Source: Helianthus annuus (lineage: Eukaryota; Streptophyta; Magnoliopsida; Asterales; Asteraceae). From it: DNA of 64,000 nucleotides. Position numbers and translations under genes: made by a program. The first letter of the stretch is position 1; the number at the start of each line of letters is the position of its first letter. Of the stretch, positions 1-9,871 are shown one piece after another. The DNA lies in NCBI RefSeq assembly GCF_002127325.2, contig NC_035448.2, positions 90,162,546 through 90,226,545 of the forward strand, read 5' to 3'. The notes beneath the pieces were generated by a model. It was not told the DNA's origin. It was given only the letters and a program-made list of their open reading frames with translations, and did not search any database.

Positions 1-768
1 CGTTGTAATAAAGTTGGCGAATTTAAATGGTTTCGGCTGCTCCCTAACTTTGGTAAACATCTTTAGGATACACGGTGTATGATCCGAGACCCGAAACGGA
101 TGGTAAAACACAAACGCTTCAGGGTACAACTCAAAGTACTTCATGTTTCCCATAACCCGGTCTATCTTTTTCAGCAACCCAACACCGTTTTTAGGCTTTT
201 GACTCCAAGTGTAATGAAGGCCATGCCCCTTAATATCCATAAGTTCAGTAAACTGAACGCAATCATGAAACTCACGCATGCCAATCGAGGTGGAAGATGG
301 ACCATATAACGAATCATTATAGTGCAAGGCAACGTTAAAATCCCCCATAACAACCCAAGGCTTATCATGACACAAGGCTTTATGCCTACAAAGATTATCC
401 CACAAAGATCTTCGTTCCTGATACGTATTTCTTGCATAAACAAACGAGCAAAAGAACGATTTATTTTCACGCTTATGCCGGATTTGGGTGTGGATAACTT
501 GGTCCAGTTGAGACAAAACCATAAGATCAACCACATCCTCATTCCAACCCAATATAATTCGAGTACCTCGATCACACAACGCACCATTAGAAGTCCAAGC
601 CCAAGACCGGAAGACAGTTTTACAAACCTTGTCAAGGTTCAGTAAATCTACATGAGACTCCAGAAGACCACAAACAGCTAATTTATTTTCCGAAATAATA
701 TTACGAACCTCCGTTTGTTTCAGGGGCTGGTTCAAGCCCCTAACGTTCCACGAAGCTATACTATCCAT
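1..768 (-). CDS. L1a ORF2, endonuclease part (partial)
   Basis: N-terminal part of the LINE ORF2 protein, which nicks target DNA and reverse-transcribes the element RNA. The frame starts at the ATG at 766-768, overlaps the end of ORF1 by eight bases in another frame, and stays open to the window edge (256 codons). Apurinic endonuclease (APE) motifs appear in order: WNVRGLN near residue 7, LLESHV near 35, GDFN near 140 and SDHTPC near 228. The sequence after the endonuclease (KPFKFANF) matches L1b and L1c. No lesion is visible. Reverse transcriptase would lie beyond the left edge. Identification as L1-clade ORF2 is firm. Confidence 0.9.
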   Translation of the reverse strand, partial: MDSIASWNVRGLNQPLKQTEVRNIISENKLAVCGLLESHVDLLNLDKVCKTVFRSWAWTSNGALCDRGTRIILGWNEDVVDLMVLSQLDQVIHTQIRHKRENKSFFCSFVYARNTYQERRSLWDNLCRHKALCHDKPWVVMGDFNVALHYNDSLYGPSSTSIGMREFHDCVQFTELMDIKGHGLHYTWSQKPKNGVGLLKKIDRVMGNMKYFELYPEAFVFYHPFRVSDHTPCILKMFTKVREQPKPFKFANFITT

Positions 769-2257
769 TCAAACCGTTTAGACCGGGAGTGCTTGCCCCC
801 TCAGAACCTTTACGCTGATCATTCTTCATAAAGTTAGACATTTCCGTTGGTAACTTCTCTACTACCTCTTCTACGGGTTGGGTGTTCTTCCCATTCCCTG
901 CCTTCATATTCCTTCTATCCTCCTTTTCCATCCCAACCCCATCGACTACAGATTCCCCATCCTCCTTAGACAACGCATCAAATGAGTTCCTGGTCTTGAC
1001 AGGCTCAGAATTCTTACCTCCCGTGCGAACCTCTGAATTATCAATTTTTGTACCCGAAGTACTGGCCCCCATATTCACTCCCTTTGGCCTGTAAACAAAC
1101 TTTTGTTTTTGCTTCCTTGGCATCACTCCAAATCTAGCCGTTCTCCTTTTATCAGTTACAAACCCATCCTCATCCACCACAACTTGCTTCTCCTTCTTAT
1201 TATTCATGTTTTTAGGACATGTCTGATCAGAATGACCGAACACACAACAGACCGAGCAACGATGAGGTTTCCATTCATATTCAATTTTGATTCGTTCAGT
1301 GATATAACCCTCCTCATCCAGCTTGGGAATAGCAACAGTAACATATTCCTTAATATCAGAATCCGCATTAATCTCAATTAACGCCCTGGCAAAGCTACTC
1401 CGACCCCAGTTATCACAACACATGTCAGCGGTATACCCGTCAAGCCGCTTTGGAGTCCCTAGTTTAGAAGCTAACAAGCTCAACCCGTCATCAGTATACA
1501 CCGCTATGGGAACATTATGCATTTTAACCCAGACTGGGACAGTCTTAATACCCTCCTTCCTAAGGCTAACCGATGGGGTCCAAACATTCAGAAACAAAGG
1601 CACTTTCCTAATCAACCAAGGACCATTCTCTAACACTTTAGACATACCCTCCTTAGAGTCAAATTTGAAGAAAAAGAATCCATCCGAGTTCATCATAATT
1701 TTCGAAAATCCATGCCTAGCCCAAACGTTTTTAGCGTAATATTCCACCACCGGAAAGGGAAGCCGATTACCCAAGAAATAACCATACAAAACATTTTCAA
1801 ATTTATCTTGGACCTTTCGAATTACCTCACGGGGTATAACTACATCAGCATCTTGACAAGTTTCCGTCGTCTCCATCCACCTGAAATTAACTTCCTTCTT
1901 CGTGTGAACACTAGTCTTGACCTTGTCCGCATACGAGTTGAGACTTGACCTAAAAACATGCATATCCTCCCTACCGCCCATGTTATTCCCCTCTGATTGA
2001 ACAGGAACCGTAATTTTCTCTAGCTCGTCAATAACGTTGATCACATTCGTACTGCCATGACGAGGCAATACAGGGTTGCCGTCAATTCTTATAGGGTTAC
2101 CAAATAATGACGACTTCCCTATAGGATCCGATATACCCACTACCTTCGGCTCGCTATTACGTATGAACACATCTCCATGCAAACGTTCAGAGAAGGATTG
2201 AAACCCAAGATCCTCTAATCCTGGGTCACGATTTCTTTCCATGAATGCAGCCGCCAA
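761..2257 (-). CDS. L1a ORF1, DUF4283 and CCHC nucleic-acid-binding protein
   Basis: LINE ORF1 protein, expected to bind element RNA and form the ribonucleoprotein with ORF2 product. Open for 498 codons. A plant-L1-type DUF4283 region lies at about residues 140-310 (NVWARHGFSKIM, GPWLIRKVPLFLNVW, PVWVKMHNVP), followed by one zinc knuckle CSVCCVFGHSDQTC (CX2CX4HX4C) at about residue 335 and a charged, low-complexity tail. The true start may be the ATG at 2242, because from there the N-terminus (M-x-x-NRDP-x-LE) matches the ORF1 of L1b. The stop TAG at 761-763 lies within the start region of ORF2. Confidence 0.9.
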   Translation of the reverse strand: MAAAFMERNRDPGLEDLGFQSFSERLHGDVFIRNSEPKVVGISDPIGKSSLFGNPIRIDGNPVLPRHGSTNVINVIDELEKITVPVQSEGNNMGGREDMHVFRSSLNSYADKVKTSVHTKKEVNFRWMETTETCQDADVVIPREVIRKVQDKFENVLYGYFLGNRLPFPVVEYYAKNVWARHGFSKIMMNSDGFFFFKFDSKEGMSKVLENGPWLIRKVPLFLNVWTPSVSLRKEGIKTVPVWVKMHNVPIAVYTDDGLSLLASKLGTPKRLDGYTADMCCDNWGRSSFARALIEINADSDIKEYVTVAIPKLDEEGYITERIKIEYEWKPHRCSVCCVFGHSDQTCPKNMNNKKEKQVVVDEDGFVTDKRRTARFGVMPRKQKQKFVYRPKGVNMGASTSGTKIDNSEVRTGGKNSEPVKTRNSFDALSKEDGESVVDGVGMEKEDRRNMKAGNGKNTQPVEEVVEKLPTEMSNFMKNDQRKGSEGASTPGLNGLNG

Positions 2258-2664
2258 AAGTTTTGCACATGCACACGTAAACCCTAATCAGCCGATTAAG
2301 AAACCACAACAACCTTCAAACCCTAATCGGCCGATCACAAGAAATCACCAAGAAACAAGCCGCTAATCCAAATACCGAATGAAGCAAACTTGTGTAAATG
2401 AAACCCTAATCTGCCACCAATCAGCAAGAATCAACAAACCCGAATAGTGAATAACCAGAACGATTTAGCAGTAAACCCTAGTAGTAAAAACGAAAAAGAA
2501 AGAACCCTAAACCTGATTTCAAAAGATTAGGAACCACGGTAGAAGTCTAGAACCTTACTCAGAAGGATCGACAACACCACAATTACTAACCCAGATCAAT
2601 CAAGATTAAGATCAGGATGAACAAATCCACTAGGGTTTCTTAGGGGAGCCAAAATCGCCCAGAA
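2258..2664 (-). other. L1a 5' UTR with telobox-like motifs
   Basis: Non-coding leader of L1a. On the plus strand it contains AACCCTAA/AACCCTAG motifs (about 2279, 2320, 2401, 2473, 2502) and one in the opposite sense near 2633. The section 2520-2620 resembles 15725-15825 of L1b, which supports a common 5' UTR. No ORF of note. Confidence 0.6.
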
Positions 2665-5143
2665 CCATGTTGGTATGTATCCTCAAGGATGGGGGTTTTA
2701 ATACATGCGCGTTCGTAAGATTCGAAATATATTATTAAGTCTCACTTAACATATATTTTATTTCTAACTCCAAAATATAAATATTTTTCCCAAAAATATT
2801 ATATTTTAATCCTTATAGTTTTCCAAAATAATACCTTTGTCAAAATACGCGTTCACTAGTATTTTTCCGAAAATGCGTAAGTTACGGATATAGGTTGGGT
2901 GGTAATAATTATACCGTTGTAACTTAAATATTTATTGTGAAGGCGTTCGTATTAGTTTGGAATCGTTAACATTTGGTAATATTATTTTTACCCTAAAAAT
3001 AATATTTGCATAGTTCACAAAATAATCATAAAAATTCACAAGTGTTCTTACGGAAAATATATATACTAAATATATATTTTAACAAGTTTTATTTTGTGCA
3101 AATCCCACCTCCGATATTTAGAAATTTCGTAATAAAAATCGTTGCGAAATTTATATTTTTGAAAACAAGTTAAAAATGTATTTCTAACACTAGTGATGAA
3201 AATATTTCCAAGTGTTAGGTTTTTGGAAAAATTTCGCCAGAGTTTCCCCTGTAACTGGAGGTGGCCACGCTTTCAGGCGTATCATTTTCTTTTATAATTC
3301 AAATCAACAATTTTCTCATTCACAACAACAATTTCCAAACCATCAAACTAGTCAATATATATGTAAATCGCAGAAATTACATGAACTTGTGGTTTGTCCA
3401 AAATATGTAGTAATTTCCATTACTTTCAGTGGATCTTTGCAATAATCTACTTGGTTTCTTGTGAATCTCGTTTTTAAAGAAAATATATTTTTACATCTTC
3501 TTGTAAAATTTGACAAAAATAGTTCTTTGTCGAAACTTAGTGTTACACAAGTGTTTACACTCTTGTTCATGAAAGATCCGGTTTTAAAATATGTTTTCTT
3601 TGACGCTTGGTTCTTTGAAAATACCACTTGTAGATCCGTAGATCTACTAGTTTTGAACACTATTTCATAAGAAAAATCGATTTTACACAAGTTCATGTTT
3701 CTTAAGTGGTAGTGTTCATCATTTAACCCCTTTTTACACTTAAACATACTCTATGTCATGATCCATGAACATGACTAATCCGGGTTAGATGATGATCCAT
3801 GCTACCACAACATAGATCGGCACTAAATATTGACACAGAACAAGTCTTACAAGATTTACACAACATCATAGCTTTTAACCAACATATTCATCATTTTAGT
3901 AAACTTTTAACATGCATTCTTGTAAGTTCATGACTTTTAACCGACAAAGTTCATTTTAACCACTTTAAATTAGATCAAGAGTGTGTTTGAAGTCACTTAC
4001 TACTAGCTCGAGGCTAGGGAAGAAACTAGTCGAAAAACGCGTGGATAAAAGCAATGAAGTGAGGTTCTTCACGATCCGAACGCACCAAGCTCCTTTGTAT
4101 GAGTTCCTTGACACTTGTAGACACTTGGAAATGAAGATCAAAATCGAAAAGTGGATGTGTGTGGGTGTGTGTCTTCGGCCGAGAGGGAGCAAGGAGAGGG
4201 AGAGAGTAGTTGGTTTGTTTAGTGGGTTATGAAGATGGAATGTAATCCTTCATGTATTTATAAAGTCCATCCATACAAATTATCCATAGGTTATTATGTA
4301 AGCTAGATATTAGGCAAAAGGATTACTTTAATCAACAAAGGACATGGGAGTGTCCCCCTAGGGGACGAGTTCGTTGGATGGGGGGGGGTCACTTGGTTAG
4401 TTTCCAACTAATTAGTTAGGATAAGGTTAAGTGATTAGGAGGTTAACTCGGTTACTAGCGTGTTATGCATTATATCCGGGTGTTAGGGTATTCAGGGACC
4501 CTAACTGGTTCAGAAAAATAAAAACAGTGTAAATGGCAATATTTTTATGTTCCAGGTAAAGTCCGGTTGTTTGGTTGGATAGTGATCCGTTAAAGTGCTT
4601 AACAAAGCTTTAAAGTGTCGTTATTATTATTTTTAGTGACACAACTTATTCCCGACACTTTGGAAAGTGTCTAGTAGTATTTTTCTCATGTTTTGGCACT
4701 TTATTAGTTAGCTAAATGCTGAATTTATAATTAAAGTGCTGAATTTTGTACTTAGAGTACGTTTTAGGCACATCCGGTCACTGTAACTCATACCTAGTGA
4801 CGCAGTTCTACAACCCTTATATCCCTACACTCTCTACTAGTGTAGCAAACTATCTCTGGCTCAAACAGGCCTTAGAGGCAGTGTCTGCCTGATGCTGGCT
4901 ATATCAGCATGTTAAATGGGTTATCCGTTTATTGTGCTACTGTGCTTTTGTGCATCACGTTTGTCACTAAAGTTCTGTATGTAAATCATGGAGTGACAGC
5001 AAAGAAAGTATGATGCAAGTAAGTGTACGTATCAGAATTCAAGTAGCAGTTTATCCACAATTTCAAGCAAGCACAGTAATTAAGCAGTAATTAGTTATCA
5101 AATTAAGTCGTACGGATACCTGATTTAGTGAGGGTTGTCACAG
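2665..5143 (-). mobile_element. F: LTR-like block, minus orientation, in the 5' LTR of B
   Basis: About 2.5 kb of AT-rich non-coding DNA. Read on the minus strand it begins TGTGACAACC at 5143, the same kind of terminus as the A and G LTRs. It has a TATA-like box (TATAAATA) at 4262-4255, followed by a CT-rich leader near 4190, the usual layout of an LTR promoter. Immediately right of 5143 the sequence matches the B 3' LTR at 29684 onward (GAACT...CTCGGACAG), so F interrupts the B LTR and GAACT may be its target duplication. The other end is hidden by L1a. Some segments (near 4000) resemble the G LTR near 44840. Family not recognised. Confidence 0.55.
4255..4262 (-). promoter_or_regulatory. TATA box of the F LTR (minus)
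   Basis: TATAAATA on the minus strand, 880 bp inside the LTR start, followed about 60 bp downstream by a CT-rich stretch (near 4190). Placement fits an LTR promoter; no experimental support. Confidence 0.45.
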
Positions 5144-5712
5144 AACTGTCTCGGACAGTCAACCCGCAGTCATTGGTATCAATAGATCCATGTCGATAAT
5201 TAACATGCTTCGTTTTCCTCTATGTACGTGCTGGTTATGCGTAAACTATTCAAACTCTATTATGCTATTATCAAGCTTGTATGCTCACCTTTACATTATA
5301 TGTATTGACTTTATTTTAACGTATGTGACAGGTGTTTAGGTTGTTTGCTTGCTAGGAAAGCGAGGCTAGAATAAAGCTCTAGAGCCCCCAACAAATAGTT
5401 GTCGGTCTGGAACAAGCGTCTAGGGCATAATTGTCTGTAGATCTTGTTCTTGGCTCAAATTGCCAGGAAGTCAATAGAATAGGGGTCTTTAGAACAACAA
5501 ACAATGTTTATTTGTTTTTATTTAAATCTGAGTTGTCGGAACAGAATTACTTGACTGATTGTTATCTGCAATAATTTATTGTATTATTTGGGATACGGTA
5601 TGGGACGTATCATTTAACTAAATAGTATTAATAGTTGTTATGGAAACTTCTGGACAATCTGTTTCGCTCAGTGCCATGCCCCGATGATTCCGCCATCGGT
5701 TGGGGTGTGACA
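5144..5712 (+). repeat. B 5' LTR, 3' part
   Basis: Matches the B 3' LTR (29684-29928 continued at 39456-39781) with scattered differences, ending GGGGTGTGACA directly before the PBS. The upstream part of this LTR is displaced by F. It preserves the empty site of C: the run of five C at 5393-5397 is where C inserted in the other copy. Confidence 0.85.
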
Positions 5713-5715
5713 GAT

Positions 5716-5730
5716 TGGTATCAGAGCCAT
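5716..5730 (+). other. B primer-binding site (initiator-Met tRNA)
   Basis: TGGTATCAGAGCCAT three bases after the LTR end, complementary to the 3' end of plant initiator-methionine tRNA, the usual primer for minus-strand synthesis in gypsy elements. Confidence 0.9.
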
Positions 5731-6520
5731 AACTATAGGGAATTAGGCAAGACACGACCTAGATCGGGTCGCTGTCTTAGAGACCTAGACTATAGTTAGG
5801 AACCAACAGACCAAGTTTAGGAGCTATAACCAGTTACTCTTCACTATCGCTGCACTCGAATTTTCAAGTAGAATCAAGCGATTTAGTCAGGATTAGGTGT
5901 GAAAACCGCAAACTCCCGACTAAATTACTTGATCGATGCCGATTTTGTCGATTTATCTATGATTTCCTCTTTATTTTCAACAACAAACGAGGAGAATAAT
6001 ACCAAATCAGGAGTGAAATCCATATTTTGATGAATAGTCTCCTCAAATTTTACTAAAACAAGGAAGAAATTGCTAAGCCAGGGGTGAAACCCTAACCTTG
6101 GCAGTTTGTTCCGAATCTTATTATTCTCACCAAAGCCTCGACGGACTCCAACTACCTGAACTCACGAGTATGACCTACGGAAAGCGTGTTGAATGCCCAA
6201 GAATCGAGGCAGAAACACGATCCCGAAAGTTGAAAAGTGACCACAAGTCTACTGTGAATAGTCGAATCGCTTTGGATAGTCAAAGTCTAGTAGCCGCAGA
6301 CAATCCATCTCTCGATTTTATGTGTTTCGATTCTAAACCCGCTCTTGCCTACTCTGATAATTTGTCGTTTTGTGTTTTTTATGTATTTACCTGTTTATGT
6401 GTTAAAATTTTTGGGAGCATGACCTTTACTATCACCTCGATCGACACACACGATCCGCATTGCCTTTTGATCGGACTATCGCGCTCCGGTCAAAGATAAG
6501 ATTTATAAGCCCAAATTACC
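5731..6520 (+). other. B leader region, no convincing gene
   Basis: Follows the PBS. It includes the phrases GGAGTGAAATCC and GGGGTGAAACCC near 6010 and 6080, which read as leader sequence. The 133-codon frame at 6098-6499 has no recognisable Gag feature and I do not call it a gene. The expected N-terminal gag of this family is absent or destroyed. Confidence 0.5.
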
Positions 6521-7483
6521 CTTAACAATGTGTTAGTGGTAGCAAGGGGTCGAACCACGAAGAGTATGTGGATTCGATTGAATTATTAAAAGTGTCACGA
6601 TTATGAAGCTTACTAGAATAATTTTTGTGTTTTTGTTTAATTGAAAGATATGATTTTAAACTAGATGAATTGATGAAAATGATTAACAACTACTAATTAA
6701 CAATTGCAAGAAAATTGGTTACTAGAACAATAATAATAAAAAGGAATCACGCTCGGTTTCGGTAATTGTTAACCTAGGATTTCTACAAGTTTTAGTTTCA
6801 ACTCAAATGCATTCGATTAACGGATTTAGTGTACCGTGACTTAGGTGCTACTAGCTATCAACGTCCCGAAGAACGGACAAAAAGACACTTTGTAGTCGAC
6901 ACAAGTAAATCCTATCAACGACAATGTACAATTACATATCACCATTTCGTAAAGTCATAACTTTTAACATCGTTCGACAATTCACGAATTCGTAACAAAT
7001 GTAATACTATTGTCAAAAGTTTCAAAAACCAAACACAAATTGTCACTAAGATGAAACAAGAACAATTCGAAACACTACAATTAACAACTACCTACACCGG
7101 GGTGAAACCAAGATGATTAGCCGCTCATGGTTGAAGAAGCTTGATCACCGGATGTTTGGAACGCGAGTGAAGACATCTTGAAGCTTGATGACTGAAGGAA
7201 TGATGGATGATTAGGGTTTATGGAATGGTTGATGATGATGAAGTGGTTAATGGATGGAGAATTAGGGTTTGAATGGTGAATGTGAATGATGATGATCTTC
7301 ACAATTCGGGTTGTAGATGTTGTAGAGGATTGAATGGTAGGTGATAGATGATGATTAGTGGCTCCAAGATCAAGTTCAAACCTTCAAAATTAGTGTAACC
7401 CCCCACATCAATGCTCCAAGACCAATAGCCATCGAGTTTGACCCTTCGTTAACAAAAATTCGCGTTTCCAGTTTTGACAAGCT

Positions 7484-7513
7484 GTCGCCGACGGCCCTCA
7501 ACCCGTCGGCGAC
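7484..7513. repeat. GC-rich hairpin 1
   Basis: GTCGCCGACGG and CCGTCGGCGAC pair perfectly over 11 bp around an 8-nt loop. The same arms recur 111 bp downstream. Confidence 0.75.
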
Positions 7514-7594
7514 GGGCTTTGGTTTTCCGGTTTTCGTCCGACGGTTTAATCATCTGGATACGGAGTTTTGGTGGCGACGGTTGTTTCTGGAAGG

Positions 7595-7626
7595 CGTCGC
7601 CGACGGCGCCCAGGCCGTCGGCGACG
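7595..7626. repeat. GC-rich hairpin 2
   Basis: CGTCGCCGACGG and CCGTCGGCGACG pair perfectly over 12 bp around an 8-nt loop of different sequence from hairpin 1. Both hairpins are followed by GGGCT. Confidence 0.75.
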
Positions 7627-8180
7627 GGCTCTCGTTTGCGAGATTTCTGTTTTTCGCTCCCAACACTCCCGGTTGACCCGTAACGCATCCTGGTGCTCCG
7701 GTTTTCGACCCGGTGACCCGTAAAGCTCCCGAAAACCTCCTTAAACTTCGTTAAACCTGCATAAACACAAATCTAATTAAAAGTAGGCCATTCAAGATTA
7801 AAACTCATATAAAAATATAAAGTTATACAATTACGGGCACCGGTTTTCAACCACGTATCACCTTTCTACCTCAAAACGATAACAAATCGCTACGAATCTA
7901 GACGAAGTTATGCTACAATATACGATTATACTATGCTCGAAATTCTATACGACTATACTATACCACTCGATATGCACTCCGAACGATACGCGAGCTTTGA
8001 ATAATAGGTTTCTGTATTCTGACAAGCGGGTGAAGTCTGGTTTTTGGGATAAGCATACCAAGTCTCTGCACCAAGCCACCACCACATCGCCCGTCAACAC
8101 CACCACTGCTCAACCCTCCAAGTCATCAAGAAGAAAGAAGAAGCACAACAACAGCTCCAGCAACAAGAACTGTGCTGTGA

Positions 8181-8636
8181 CAATAACTGCTGCCCCTCTG
8201 CAAGCCGTACCGGCTCAGCAGCAGACTCACCACCGACAAGCTCCAGATTAATGCGCCGCCAGCAAAGCGCGCTTACACAGGTCCCCACCCGCTCTGCCCG
8301 ACATGCTCATACCATCTTCCAGTGGGAATCGCCTGTCGTTTCTACGACCACTGTAACCTCTACGGGCATTTCACTGCGAACTGTCGCTATGGTCCCCGTC
8401 AAGCCCCAGTTCAAGCCGCCGCTCATCAAGCTCTACTCCCAGCCCCTCAAGGCCAACCTGCAGCTCAAGCACCTGCGGTCAATGCTCGAGTCTGCTTTGC
8501 ATGTGGTGATCCTAACCACTTTGCAAACATGTGCCCGAACAGGGTTGTGAAACAAGAGCCCCAACAGCAACAACAGCAGCCTCAGCAACAACAGCAAGCA
8601 ACCCGTGCCAGAACCTTTAACATCAACGCCCGTCAA
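8181..8636 (+). pseudogene. B gag, C-terminal zinc-finger fragment
   Basis: Open segment of Gag, the RNA-binding capsid precursor of B. It begins after a TGA at 8178-8180. It encodes a cysteine/histidine cluster (CPTC...CRFYDHC...GHFTANC, about 8282-8386), then a canonical CCHC knuckle CFACGDPNHFANMC (about 8490-8535) and a glutamine-rich linker. It is cut at NINARQ by the insertion of A and continues at 23960. The acidic/glutamine-rich sequence just upstream lies in another frame, so a frameshift near 8180 is likely. The N-terminal capsid part is missing. Confidence 0.75.
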
Positions 8637-8900
8637 TGTGACACCCCAGGAAAACCATGCAACTTAACTAGCTTCCTCAGTGAGTATGTACCAAATTTCG
8701 GGACGAAATTTCTTTTAAGTTGGGGATAATGTGACAACTCGTAATTCGAACCTACTTTGTGTAACGTTACGTGATTATGTGAACTTTATTTGAATAACCT
8801 GTTATACGTGCCTTGTGTAAATTGTGTAATGTACGAATGTTATGTTATGTGTATATGCTTGTATGATCCGATCGCACAACAACCATCACTCGATCGCACA

Positions 8901-9060
8901 AGCCCATTTGGGCCGTATTGCTTGTAACCGAAACCAATAGGCAGCCGGGTGGGGCTCGGCCCATCTTGATGTTCACATAACACTTAGGGGTAGTAACCAC
9001 CTCTCACTTTTATCAAAAATCACAACACACACAAAACCCTAGCTCTCTCTCTCTCTCCCT
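8901..9060 (+). promoter_or_regulatory. Probable LTR promoter of A (site II, telobox, CT-rich leader)
   Basis: GCCCA/TGGGCC pair at 8902-8914, GGCCCA at 8958-8963, a weak TATA-like TTTTATC near 9008, telobox AAACCCTA at 9034-9041 and (CT)n to 9057. The same set recurs at about 21880-22045 in the 3' LTR. Site II plus telobox is an architecture known from plant ribosomal-protein and growth-related promoters; its use here is inferred. Confidence 0.45.
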
Positions 9061-9648
9061 CATGAACCCGACGGCAACACTCCTTGGCAATCGAAGATTT
9101 TGTTTTCATTCGGATTTGCCTTCCTTGTTTCACCTACAAATCGGTTAGTGTTTTGTTATTGATTTCTTGTTGAATGATGTTATGATTCTATGCTTTGATT
9201 AAAACGATTAGGGTTGTAGGTATGATGAACAATAATGAACCATATGTTGATGTTCTTGTGAATCGGATTTGCATGAGAATAATTTAAAACCGATTAGATG
9301 TTGCTAGGATATCATGTCCTGTTTTTCGGATTAGTTGTGCGATGATTTAAGATTGAATGAATGTAATCGGTGGTGTGTCTATAAACCGGACCGAATCATA
9401 TGAGTTGTAGTTATTGTTTATGCTTTGGTTATGATTAGGGTTCTTATGAATCAGTTGATAATTGCCCTGTTTGATCGATGGTATGCTAATCGGATGGTTG
9501 GAAATTTGTTAATTGATATGAATGTGTTTGAATTCTGAATTGAATGTTGATTGATCTGAATTGTGAAACTGCTAAATCTGTTTGTTAACATTACGGAATT
9601 GATTGAGCTGGAATTAAGGAAATCAGGAAAATCGGTTACACTTCATAG

Positions 9649-9871
9649 TCTCGACAAGGGATTGCGAGTCGAGACCCCACTGTCTCGACTCGAGACCGCA
9701 ACACCCACACACAAACAGCACAACCCGAGACCACGGTTGCGGGTCTGGTTGCGACTTGAGACCGTGTAGTCTCGATTAGTACATGATGACCCGAGACCTC
9801 CTTGTTGCGACTCGAGACCATGAGGCCAACACAACTCGAGATCTCTAGTCTCGACTCGAGACCCTTAACAC
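9649..9871 (+). repeat. CG-rich motif array in A 5' LTR (GACTCGAGACC type)
   Basis: About ten imperfect copies of GACTCGAGACC, its inverse GTCTCGACTC, and related GAGTCGAGACC and GGTTGCGAC phrases in 220 bp. It is repeated at 22628-22850 in the 3' LTR, and related arrays occur in C and D. Confidence 0.8.

Larger units (their letters stand above)
1..2664 (-). mobile_element. L1a: L1-type LINE, 5' part, 3' part beyond left edge
   Basis: Non-LTR retrotransposon read on the minus strand: 5' UTR (about 2258-2664), ORF1 (761-2257), then the start of ORF2 (768 down to 1), which leaves the window. The order and the 8-nt ORF1/ORF2 overlap are the same as in L1b at 10205-15840, and the two 5' UTRs align near 2520-2620 and 15725-15830. 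Both visible frames are free of stops, so this is the best preserved LINE here over the part seen. The 5' end is placed at about 2664, where resemblance to a LINE leader ends and the AT-rich F block begins; the exact base is uncertain by some tens of bases. Confidence 0.85.
6521..8180. other. Unclassified insertion-like block with degenerate gag edge
   Basis: About 1.6 kb between the B leader and the surviving gag segment. It contains AT-rich sequence, a GC-rich 7480-7690 section with two near-identical hairpins, and from about 8040 lysine/glutamine-rich frames that probably belong to B gag, shifted in frame. No ORF with domain features. A nested element is likely (the phrase GGGTCGAACCACG near 6548 looks like the edge of one), but I could not find termini or a target duplication. 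Confidence 0.35.

Noticed and set aside
2279..2515. Interstitial telomere repeat
   Set aside because: The AACCCTA motifs are dispersed singly at intervals of 30-80 bp, not in tandem, and lie in a LINE leader.
5716..5730. Possible tRNA gene fragment
   Set aside because: Only the part complementary to the tRNA 3' end is present, next to an LTR; it is a primer-binding site, as at 16613, 37167, 52025 and 60066.
6098..6499. 133-codon ORF after the B leader as a possible gag start
   Set aside because: No similarity to Gag features seen in A, C or D, no knuckle or capsid motif; the stretch looks like leader sequence.
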